The notes under the pieces were generated by a model. It searched no databases. It saw nothing but the letters and a program-made list of their open reading frames with translations, and had not been told where the DNA came from. From the NCBI GenBank assembly GCA_903934925.1, contig CAIZPS010000001.1:1-37537 (forward strand): a stretch of DNA of 37,537 bases, given 5' to 3'. Every line of letters begins with the position of its first letter. Within the stretch, counting starts at the first letter, position 1. The position numbers and the translations under genes are program-made. This DNA is from an uncultured bacterium. GTDB taxonomy: Bacteria > Actinomycetota > Actinomycetes > S36-B12. Positions 29,190 to 37,537 of this stretch are shown piece by piece.

Positions 29190-30008
29190 ATGGCAGTTGT
29201 GACCATGCGCCAGTTGCTCGAGAGCGGGGTTCACTTCGGGCATCAGACCCGTCGGTGGAATCCCAAGATGAAGCGATTCATCTTCACCGAGCGCAACGGC
29301 ATCTACATCATCGATCTCCAGCAGTCGCTGTCGTTCATCGACCGCGCCTACGAGTTCGTCAAGGAGACGGTGGCCCACGGGGGCTCCGTCATGTTCGTCG
29401 GCACCAAGAAGCAGGGCCAGGAGGCCATCGCCGAGCAGGCGACGCGGGTGGGCATGCCGTATGTCAATCAGCGGTGGCTCGGCGGCATGCTGACCAACTT
29501 CAACACCGTCCACAAGCGCCTTCAGCGGATGAAGGAACTCGAGGAGATGGATCTCGAGACGGTGGCAGCCTCCGGCTTCACCAAGAAGGAACTGCTGATG
29601 ATGCGCCGCGAGCGGGAGAAGCTCGAGCGCACTCTCGGCGGCATCCGCGACATGGCCAAGATTCCGAGCGCCATCTGGGTGGTCGACACCAAGAAGGAGC
29701 ACATCGCCGTCGGCGAGGCGCGCAAGCTGGGCATCCCGGTCATCGCCATTCTCGACACCAACTGCGATCCCGATGAGGTCGACTTCCCGATCCCGGGCAA
29801 CGACGACGCCATCCGCTCCGTCGCCCTTCTCACCCGGGTCATCGCTGACGCCGTCGCAGACGGCCTGATGTCCCGCGCCGGTGGTGCCGTCGGCGGCGCT
29901 GCTGATGCTGAGGAGCCTCTGGCCGAGTGGGAGCGCGAGCTCCTGGCTGGAAGCGAAGCCCCGGTGGAGACCGTCGTCGAGACGGTCGCTGAGACCCCAG
30001 CCGAATAG
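29190..30008 (+). CDS. rpsB: 30S ribosomal protein S2
   Basis: [45 protein letters not shown]. Confidence 0.97.
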   Translation: MAVVTMRQLLESGVHFGHQTRRWNPKMKRFIFTERNGIYIIDLQQSLSFIDRAYEFVKETVAHGGSVMFVGTKKQGQEAIAEQATRVGMPYVNQRWLGGMLTNFNTVHKRLQRMKELEEMDLETVAASGFTKKELLMMRREREKLERTLGGIRDMAKIPSAIWVVDTKKEHIAVGEARKLGIPVIAILDTNCDPDEVDFPIPGNDDAIRSVALLTRVIADAVADGLMSRAGGAVGGAADAEEPLAEWERELLAGSEAPVETVVETVAETPAE

Positions 30009-30020
30009 CCGTACGCGGAT

Positions 30021-30051
30021 GCGTCCGGGTGCCCGAGAGGTGCCCGGACGC
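30021..30051 (+). terminator. Strong hairpin in rpsB-tsf spacer (possible attenuator or processing site)
   Basis: GCGTCCGGGTGCC-cgaga-GGTGCCCGGACGC: 13-bp RNA stem (11 Watson-Crick, 2 G-U), 5-nt loop; no T-tract follows. Confidence 0.6.
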
Positions 30052-30094
30052 CGCTTCGCCCTGAAACCGACCCCAGACACGAAGGACACCAGAC

Positions 30095-30913
30095 ATGGCG
30101 ACCATTTCCGCCGCAGACGTCAAGAAGCTCCGCGACATCACCGCCGCCGGGATGATGGAGTGCAAGAAGGCCTTGGAGGAGTCCGGTGGCGACTTCGACA
30201 AGGCAGTGGAGATCCTCCGCATCTCCGGTGCGGCGAAGGCGGCCAAGCGGGGTGCGGAGCGCGAGGCGTCCAATGGGCTGGTCGCTGCCGAGGGCAATGC
30301 GCTGGTGGAGCTGCTCTGCGAGACGGATTTCGTCGCCAAGAATGCCGACTTCCTCGCACTCGCGGCGCAGATTGCCGCTGCCGCCAATGCGGCAGGCCTG
30401 GGCGATCGCGACGCGGTGCTGGCTGCGGTGCTGCCGGACGGCCGCACGGTCGAGGCAGCGACGACCGAAATGGCCGGCGTGATCGGCGAGAAGATCGAGC
30501 TCGGTCGAGTGGCCGTGCTCGACGGCACGGTCACGACCTACCTGCACCATCGGGCCTCGGACCTCCCGCCGCAGGTCGGCGTCATCGTCGCGTTCACCGG
30601 TGACGAAGCAGCGGCTCGTGGTGCCGCCATGCAGATCGCGGCCATGCGTCCGCAGTACCTGACCCGTGACGAGGTACCGGCCGACGTGGTCGAGAACGAG
30701 CGCCGGATCGCCGAGGCGACGGCCAAGGAGGAGGGCAAGCCCGAGGCCGCCCTGCCCAAGATCGTCGAGGGCCGCGTCAATGCGTTCTTCAAGGACAATG
30801 TCCTCGTCGAGCAGCCCAGCGTGGTCGACAACAAGAAGTCGGTCGCCCAGGTGCTCCAGGAGGCCGGCACCACGGTGGTCGGCTTCGCCAGATTCGAGCC
30901 GGGCCAGGGCTGA
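30095..30913 (+). CDS. tsf: Elongation factor Ts
   Basis: [55 protein letters not shown]. Confidence 0.97.
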   Translation: MATISAADVKKLRDITAAGMMECKKALEESGGDFDKAVEILRISGAAKAAKRGAEREASNGLVAAEGNALVELLCETDFVAKNADFLALAAQIAAAANAAGLGDRDAVLAAVLPDGRTVEAATTEMAGVIGEKIELGRVAVLDGTVTTYLHHRASDLPPQVGVIVAFTGDEAAARGAAMQIAAMRPQYLTRDEVPADVVENERRIAEATAKEEGKPEAALPKIVEGRVNAFFKDNVLVEQPSVVDNKKSVAQVLQEAGTTVVGFARFEPGQG

Positions 30914-31759
<846 letters not shown>

Positions 31760-31777
31760 GAAGGAACGGGAGCGCAC

Positions 31778-32344
31778 GTGAGCGATCAGATCGACGCCGT
31801 CCTGCTCGACGCCGAGGAGAAGATGGACAAGGCCATCTCCGTCGCGCGCGAGGACTTCAGCACGATCCGCACCGGACGGGCCACGTCGGCCATGTTCAAC
31901 AAGGTGGTGGTCGACTACTACGGTGCGATGACCCCGGTGAACCAGCTGGCATCGATTCAGATCCCTGAGGCTCGCTCCATCATCATCTCGCCCTATGACA
32001 AGAGCTCGATGTCTGCCATTGAGAAGGCCCTGCGCGAGAGCGACCTGGGCCTGAACCCGAACAACGACGGCGATGTCATCCGCATCAACCTGCCGCAGCT
32101 CACCGAGGAGAGGCGCAAGGAGTACATCAAGGTCGCCAAGCAGAAGGCCGAGGAGGCGCGCGTGTCCGTGCGCAATATCCGACGTCATGCGAAGGACATT
32201 CTCGACAAGATGCAGAAGGACGGCGAGGCGGGCGAGGATGACGTCCGCCGCGCCGAGAAGCATCTCGATGACGTGACCCACAAGCACGTGGAGCACATCG
32301 ACGAGATTCTCAAGCACAAAGAAGCCGAACTCCTCGAGGTCTGA
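31778..32344 (+). CDS. frr: Ribosome recycling factor
   Basis: [48 protein letters not shown]. Confidence 0.97.
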   Translation: MSDQIDAVLLDAEEKMDKAISVAREDFSTIRTGRATSAMFNKVVVDYYGAMTPVNQLASIQIPEARSIIISPYDKSSMSAIEKALRESDLGLNPNNDGDVIRINLPQLTEERRKEYIKVAKQKAEEARVSVRNIRRHAKDILDKMQKDGEAGEDDVRRAEKHLDDVTHKHVEHIDEILKHKEAELLEV

Positions 32345-32354
32345 GGGTCCCCTC

Positions 32355-33209
32355 ATGGGCGACACCTCCGCCGACCCGCCGGCACGGTCACGAGCCGGTC
32401 GCAACCTTCCTGCCGCCATCGGCTCGGGTGTGGTGCTCGGGATCGTCGTGATCGTGAGTCTGGCGTTCCTGCCGTGGCTGTTCGTCGTCGTGGTGATCGC
32501 GACGATGCTCGTGGCGGTGCACGAGGTCGTCACGGTGTTCGCGGGCGTCGGTGTGCGTGTAGCACGAACTCCCGCCTACGCAGCCACCGTCCTGATCCCG
32601 GCGGTCGCATACGTGTGGGGTCCGGTGGCGCTCATCGCCGTCACGGGAATCGCCATCCTCAGTGCGCTCATCTGGCGCATGCGCCGCGGCTACGAGGGTT
32701 ACGTACGTGACATCACCGCGAGCGTCTTCACGATCGCTTATCTGCCCTTCATGGCCGGCTTCCTGAGCCTTACCCTCGCCGCCGACAACGGACCGGCACG
32801 CGTCGTGGCATTCATCCTCCTGACGATCAGCAACGACATCGGCGGCTATGCCGCAGGTGTCCTGTTCGGCAAGCACCCGATCGCACCGCAGATCAGCCCG
32901 AAGAAGTCTTGGGAGGGGCTGGCTGGATCGTTCGTGCTCCAGGGAGTCGTGGGAGCTCTTTGCTTCGTCTACCTGCTCGACGCACCGTGGTGGCAGGGCG
33001 TGATCGTCGGCTTGGTGATGACGGTGAGTGCCACGGCAGGGGACTTCGCCGAGAGTGCCATCAAGCGCGACCTTGGCGTGAAGGACATGGGGTCGTTCCT
33101 GCCCGGCCACGGCGGGATGATGGACCGCTTCGACTCCCTGATCCCGAATGCCTTCGTCTCTTGGGCGCTGTTCACGCTCTTCCTGGGCACCGGAACGAGC
33201 CTGTACTAG
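32355..33209 (+). CDS. cdsA: Phosphatidate cytidylyltransferase
   Basis: Multi-[32 protein letters not shown]...[34 protein letters not shown] signature. Confidence 0.96.
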   Translation: MGDTSADPPARSRAGRNLPAAIGSGVVLGIVVIVSLAFLPWLFVVVVIATMLVAVHEVVTVFAGVGVRVARTPAYAATVLIPAVAYVWGPVALIAVTGIAILSALIWRMRRGYEGYVRDITASVFTIAYLPFMAGFLSLTLAADNGPARVVAFILLTISNDIGGYAAGVLFGKHPIAPQISPKKSWEGLAGSFVLQGVVGALCFVYLLDAPWWQGVIVGLVMTVSATAGDFAESAIKRDLGVKDMGSFLPGHGGMMDRFDSLIPNAFVSWALFTLFLGTGTSLY

Positions 33210-33211
33210 CC

Positions 33212-34315
33212 ATGCCGAGCCCCGGAGAACTCGTCTTCGACGCACCGCGTCGCGGGAAGCCACCGGTCCACCTGATGGATCTGGATCCCGCCGGGCGGAA
33301 GGCGGCGTTCATCGAGCACGGACTCCCCGGGTACCGGGCCGATCAGGTCTCCCGGCACTGGCTGGCGCGACTGAGCGACGACCCGGGGGAGTGGACGGAC
33401 ATCCCCGAGTCCGATCGCGCGGAGATCGTGCGCACGATGCTGCCAACCCTGCTCACCCCGGTACGCACGATCTCCTGTGATGACGGCACCACGGTCAAGT
33501 CGCTGTGGAGACTGCATGACGGTGCCCTGGTCGAGAGCGTGCTGATGCGCTACCCGGAGCGCGTCACGATGTGCATCTCGTCGCAGGCCGGGTGCGGCAT
33601 GAACTGCCCGTTCTGCGCCACGGGCCAGGCGGGACTGACCCGCAACCTCTCGACCGCGGAGATCGTCGAGCAGGTGGTCGCCGGTGCCCGCGCGCTGCAG
33701 CGCGGAGAGATCGAGGGCGGCCCCGGGCGGGTGAGCAACGTCGTCTTCATGGGCATGGGCGAGCCCCTGGCGAACTACCGGGCGGTGTTGGGGGCTCTGC
33801 ATCGACTGACGGAGCCGCCGCCGAGCGGGCTCGGGCTGAGCGCCCGGGGTATCACGGTGTCCACTGTCGGTCTGGTGCCCAGGATCCGTGAACTCGCCGA
33901 CGAGGGCCTGCCGGTCACCCTCGCGGTGTCCCTCCACGCACCCGACGATGACCTGCGCGACACGCTCGTGCCCGTCAACACTCGGTGGAAGGTGCGGGAG
34001 GTACTCGATGCGGCATGGGAGTACGCCCGCGCCACGCATCGGCGCGTCAGCATCGAGTACGCACTGATCCGCGATGTGAATGATCAGCGATGGCGGGCGG
34101 AACTGCTCGGCGACCTCCTCGCCGGGCACCTCGTGCACGTCAACCTCATTCCCCTGAACCCCACGCCGGGGTCGGCCTGGACGGCCTCGCGACCGCAGGA
34201 TGAGCGGGCCTTCGTGCGCGCACTCCAGGAGCGTGGGGTGGCGGTCACGGTGCGCGACACCCGCGGGCGCGAGATCGACGGTGCCTGCGGGCAGCTGGCC
34301 GCGGCCGCGCCCTGA
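33212..34315 (+). CDS. rlmN: 23S rRNA (adenine2503-C2)-methyltransferase RlmN
   Basis: Radical-SAM [51 protein letters not shown]. Confidence 0.95.
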   Translation: MPSPGELVFDAPRRGKPPVHLMDLDPAGRKAAFIEHGLPGYRADQVSRHWLARLSDDPGEWTDIPESDRAEIVRTMLPTLLTPVRTISCDDGTTVKSLWRLHDGALVESVLMRYPERVTMCISSQAGCGMNCPFCATGQAGLTRNLSTAEIVEQVVAGARALQRGEIEGGPGRVSNVVFMGMGEPLANYRAVLGALHRLTEPPPSGLGLSARGITVSTVGLVPRIRELADEGLPVTLAVSLHAPDDDLRDTLVPVNTRWKVREVLDAAWEYARATHRRVSIEYALIRDVNDQRWRAELLGDLLAGHLVHVNLIPLNPTPGSAWTASRPQDERAFVRALQERGVAVTVRDTRGREIDGACGQLAAAAP

Positions 34316-34391
34316 AACGAATACGCATCCGCCGGGGCCGGCCACGCGTGAGGGCCGATCTGATGCGGGGGCGACGTGGCAGACTGCCCGC

Positions 34392-34997
34392 ATGACCGTG
34401 CTCGATCCGCTTGACGGGATCCCGTCGAGCAAACCCTCCCGACGCGACTACGTCGTGGCGTTGACCGGCACGCTCGTCCGGCTGGGCCTCGGCACGTTGC
34501 TGATCTACGTGATGCTCATGCTCGTGCCGAGCACTCCCGACGGACGAATGGCAGCCCCCATAGCCGTGGCAGCCATCGGGAGCACCATCTACATCCTTGA
34601 GTCCCGGCGTCAGTTGCGCCGGATCGTGCACTCGAAGTTTCCGGGCCTGATGGCAGGGGAGTCCCTGGTCCTTCTCGCAGCCATGTTCCTGGCGGTCTTC
34701 GCGATGATCTACGTCTCGATCTCCTACTCGGACACGAGCGCCTTCACGGAACCCCTGGATGCCTTCACCTCCTACTACTTTGCCCTGACGGTCCTGGCGA
34801 CCGTGGGATTCGGTGACATCACGCCGGTGACGACGATGGCGCGCGCCGTGACGATGGTCCAGATGGCCCTCGACCTGGTGTTCGTCGCCCTCCTGATTCG
34901 GGTGGTGAGCAGCGCGGCTCGCAAGGGGCTCCAGCACCGGGGCAAGGCAGTCGCGGTGGGGGCTGACGGGCACGAGGGACAGTCCGCCCAGCACTGA
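34392..34997 (+). CDS. Potassium channel-type membrane protein (ion_trans_2 pore)
   Basis: Pore helix and filter YYFALTVLATVGFGDITPVTTMARAVTM with flanking TM helices and two additional N-terminal hydrophobic segments. Confidence 0.85.
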   Translation: MTVLDPLDGIPSSKPSRRDYVVALTGTLVRLGLGTLLIYVMLMLVPSTPDGRMAAPIAVAAIGSTIYILESRRQLRRIVHSKFPGLMAGESLVLLAAMFLAVFAMIYVSISYSDTSAFTEPLDAFTSYYFALTVLATVGFGDITPVTTMARAVTMVQMALDLVFVALLIRVVSSAARKGLQHRGKAVAVGADGHEGQSAQH

Positions 34998-35003
34998 GCA
35001 GGA

Positions 35004-35034
35004 TTGTATACATTCGACGTTTTATTGGATACAA
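35004..35034 (+). promoter_or_regulatory. Paired GntR/FadR-type operator overlapping a candidate promoter
   Basis: TTGTATACAT (35004-35013) and TTGGATACAA (35025-35034), centres 21 bp apart. TACAAT at 35030-35035 fits a -10 element placing +1 near the ATG at 35042. Confidence 0.65.
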
Positions 35035-35041
35035 TCCCCGC

Positions 35042-36217
35042 ATGCCAGGCGCACTCGACGGACTCCTCGTCGCCGACTTCTCCCGCGTGCTCGCCGGTCC
35101 CTACGCCACGATGCTGCTGGCCGACCTTGGGGCGACCGTGGTCAAGGTGGAGCGACCGGGGGCCGGCGACGACACCCGGGCCTGGGGACCGCCCTATGCG
35201 GCGGACGGCCAGTCCACCTACTTCCAGTCGGTCAATCGCAACAAGCTGTCGGTGGCCCTCGACCTGAAGGATCCGGGCGACCTCGGGATCGCCGAGGCGC
35301 TCGCCGGCGCGTGCGACGTGCTGGTGGAGAACTACCGGCCGGGCCAGCTCGCACGCCTGGGGCTGGGCTTCGACGAGGTCTCCGCCCGCAATCCGGGTGT
35401 CATCTACTGCTCGATCTCCGGCTTCGGCTCCGGGCAGGGTTCCGAGCTCCCCGGCTACGACCTCCTTGTCCAGGCCATGGGGGGCCTGATGAGCATCACC
35501 GGCACCGAGGAGCCCACCAAGGCGGGTGTGGCACTGGTCGACGTCCTGGCCGGGCTGCACGCGACCGTCGGCATCCTCGCGGCACTCAATCATCGGGCCA
35601 GCACCGGCCAGGGCCAGCACCTGGAGGTCACTCTCCTGGGCAGTCTGCAGTCCGCCCTGGTGAACCAGATCTCGTCGGTCCTCGGCAGTGGCATGGTGCC
35701 TCGATTCCTGGGCAACGCGCATCCCTCCATCTCTCCCTATGAGGTCTTCGAGACCGCTGATCGACCCCTCGTCCTCGCTGTGGGCAATGACGCGCAGTTC
35801 CGGCGGCTGGCGGAGGTCATCGGTGATGCGGGCCTCGCCGACGACCCCCGCTTCTGCACCAACGCCCAGCGCGTGGCCCACCGCGACGAGCTGGTCGCCC
35901 GGATCAACGAGCTCCTGTCCGCGCACGCGGCCGATGCGTGGCAGGAGGCCATCACTGCGGCGGGCGTGCCATGCGGGCCGATCAACGACATCGCCCAGGG
36001 CATCGACCTGGCGACCTCGCTCGGACTGGAGCCCGTCGTCACCATCGACGACCCACGACGCGCGGCACCTCAGCGGCATGCGGCCAATCCGGTCCGCTAC
36101 TCGCGCACCCCGGTCGAGTACCGCACTGCGCCTCCGGATGTCGACGAGGATCGCATCGCGGTCCTCGCCCTGCTGGAGTCGGCGGCCGCCGGCGTCCACC
36201 GCGGGGCAGGGTCATGA
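35042..36217 (+). CDS. CaiB/BaiF (class III) CoA-transferase
   Basis: LDGLLVADFSRVLAGPYATMLLADLGATVVKVERPGAGDDTRAWGPPY; VENYRPG; GYDLLVQAMGGLMSITG. Confidence 0.93.
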   Translation: MPGALDGLLVADFSRVLAGPYATMLLADLGATVVKVERPGAGDDTRAWGPPYAADGQSTYFQSVNRNKLSVALDLKDPGDLGIAEALAGACDVLVENYRPGQLARLGLGFDEVSARNPGVIYCSISGFGSGQGSELPGYDLLVQAMGGLMSITGTEEPTKAGVALVDVLAGLHATVGILAALNHRASTGQGQHLEVTLLGSLQSALVNQISSVLGSGMVPRFLGNAHPSISPYEVFETADRPLVLAVGNDAQFRRLAEVIGDAGLADDPRFCTNAQRVAHRDELVARINELLSAHAADAWQEAITAAGVPCGPINDIAQGIDLATSLGLEPVVTIDDPRRAAPQRHAANPVRYSRTPVEYRTAPPDVDEDRIAVLALLESAAAGVHRGAGS

Positions 36218-36888
36218 AGCGGCGTCCCACGGCCCAGGACGCCGTGCTGTCCGCCCTGCGCGAGGACATCCTCGCGGGCGTCCTGGCGCCGGGCGACCAG
36301 CTCGTGCAGGAGTCCCTCGCCGAGCGCTACGGAGTGTCGCGGGTGCCCCTCCGTGAGGCACTGAAGATGCTGGAATCAGAGGGACAGGTGGTCAACCACC
36401 CGCATCGCGGCTACTTCGTCGCCGAGCTGAGCGTGGGCGACCTGCGCGAGGTGTACCACCTTCGCGGGCTGCTCGAGCGCGCGGCACTGGAGTCCGCCGT
36501 CCCGCTCCTCGAGGACTCCGACATCGACGAACTGACAGCCTTGTGCGACGAGGTCGACGCCGCTGCCGTCGATGCGGACGTGGTCGCGATGGCCGAGGCC
36601 AACCGGCGTTTCCATTTCGCCCTTTTCGACGCCGCCGGCCTTCCGCGACTCTCCCGACTCCTGCGGCAGCTCTGGGACGCCACGGACGCGTACCGCGCCC
36701 TGTACTACCAGGGGGCTCCCAACCGGACCCGCGTCCAGGACGAGCACGCGCGCATGCTCGATGCCCTGCGGCGTCGCGACATCGACCGCGTCATCGTGCT
36801 GCATGACGAGCACCGCGCGCATTCTGTGGCCGCAGTGGAGTCCATGCTCACCGCCTCCCTGCGTCCCGCCCTCCGATCCGTCCGATAA
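36214..36888 (+). CDS. GntR family (FadR/FCD) transcriptional regulator
   Basis: wHTH LREDILAGVLAPGDQLVQESLAERYGVSRVPLREALKMLESEGQV, then an all-helical FCD domain; overlaps the CoA-transferase stop. Confidence 0.94.
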   Translation: MKRRPTAQDAVLSALREDILAGVLAPGDQLVQESLAERYGVSRVPLREALKMLESEGQVVNHPHRGYFVAELSVGDLREVYHLRGLLERAALESAVPLLEDSDIDELTALCDEVDAAAVDADVVAMAEANRRFHFALFDAAGLPRLSRLLRQLWDATDAYRALYYQGAPNRTRVQDEHARMLDALRRRDIDRVIVLHDEHRAHSVAAVESMLTASLRPALRSVR

Positions 36889-36928
36889 GCCGACCGCACC
36901 TCACCACCACTGCCCACCTGGAGACACC

Positions 36929-37537
36929 ATGAGCGCCACCCCGCAGACCCCCGCTGAACTGATGAACATCGACTATCTCCTCAGTGAGGAGGAGAAGGCC
37001 ATCCGTGACGTGGTCCGCGACTATGTCGACCGGCGCATCCGCCCCGACGTGGCGGACTGGTTCGAGTCCGGTGACATCCCGGCCCGTGAGCTCGCCCGCG
37101 AGCTTGGCGAGCTCGGCGTGCTCGGCATGCATCTCGAGGGGTACGGGTGCCAGGGGACCTCTGCCGTGGCCTACGGACTGGCCTGCCTCGAGCTCGAGGC
37201 GGGTGACTCGGGTATTCGTTCGCTCGTGAGCGTGCAGGGCTCACTTGCGATGTATGCCATCCATGAGTTCGGGTCCGAGGAGCAGAAGCAGGAGTGGCTG
37301 CCCCGCATGGCCGCGGGCGAGGCGATCGGATGCTTCGGACTGACGGAAGCTGACTTTGGCTCCAACCCCTCGGGTATGCGCACGAGTGCCAAGCGCGACG
37401 GCGACGACTGGGTGCTCGACGGGTCCAAGATGTGGATCACCAACGGCATCGTGGCCGATGTCGCGGTCGTCTGGGCGCGCACGGTCGAGGGGATCCGCGG
37501 CTTCGTCGTGCCGACGGACACTCCCGGCTTCCAGGCC
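36929..37537 (+). CDS. Acyl-CoA dehydrogenase, probable glutaryl-CoA dehydrogenase, 3'-truncated by window end
   Basis: MSATPQTPAELMNIDYLLSEEEKAIRDVVRDYVDRRIRPDVADWFESGDIPARELARELGELGVLGMHLEGYGCQGTSAVAYGLACLELEAGDSGIRSLVSVQGSLAMYAI...GCFGLTEADFGSNP; frame open to the last base. Not in the supplied ORF track. Confidence 0.88.
   Translation, partial: MSATPQTPAELMNIDYLLSEEEKAIRDVVRDYVDRRIRPDVADWFESGDIPARELARELGELGVLGMHLEGYGCQGTSAVAYGLACLELEAGDSGIRSLVSVQGSLAMYAIHEFGSEEQKQEWLPRMAAGEAIGCFGLTEADFGSNPSGMRTSAKRDGDDWVLDGSKMWITNGIVADVAVVWARTVEGIRGFVVPTDTPGFQA

Noticed and set aside
28193-29776. 527-aa plus-strand ORF running through xerC end, M23-like gene and rpsB
   Set aside because: Out of frame with xerC and rpsB; low-complexity Arg/His/Gly/Pro composition.
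34326-34372. CGCATC...GATGCG inverted repeat downstream of rlmN as a terminator
   Set aside because: Arms are short, widely spaced and lack a T-tract; not convincing.
37500-37537. Adapter sequence at the right end of the window
   Set aside because: The end reads through in frame as acyl-CoA dehydrogenase (GFVVPTDTPGFQA); no adapter match.

Overview
High-GC actinobacterial contig fragment, almost entirely a conserved housekeeping superoperon on the + strand. Gene order: recG(partial)-rsmD-coaD-DivIVA-like-DUF177-rpmF-plsX-[small ACP-like protein]-rnc-mutM-smc / lysoplasmalogenase-like(-) / ftsY-amt-glnB-glnD-ffh-[DUF1775/YcnI-like]-rpsP-KH protein-rimM-trmD-rplS-lepB-lepB-rnhB-yraN-comM-dprA-xerC / M23-like(-) / rpsB-tsf-pyrH-frr-cdsA-rlmN-K+ channel, followed by a probable glutarate/acyl-CoA catabolic cluster (CaiB/BaiF CoA-transferase, FadR-type GntR regulator, partial glutaryl-CoA dehydrogenase-like). 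The first 44 bp are not biological: they match an Illumina TruSeq HT P5 adapter including an i5 index, with one inserted base. I see no phage, transposon, CRISPR, defence system, tRNA or rRNA, and no clearly novel multi-gene system. The items most worth a second look are: the adapter artefact; a paired GntR-type operator, centres 21 bp apart, overlapping a likely leaderless promoter; a perfect 16-bp inverted repeat inside the 5' coding region of glnD; a 3 x 37-bp tandem repeat spanning the glnD stop to the ffh start; a 13-bp hairpin between rpsB and tsf; a possible degenerate ACP in the plsX-rnc slot; and GlnR-like half-sites upstream of amt.
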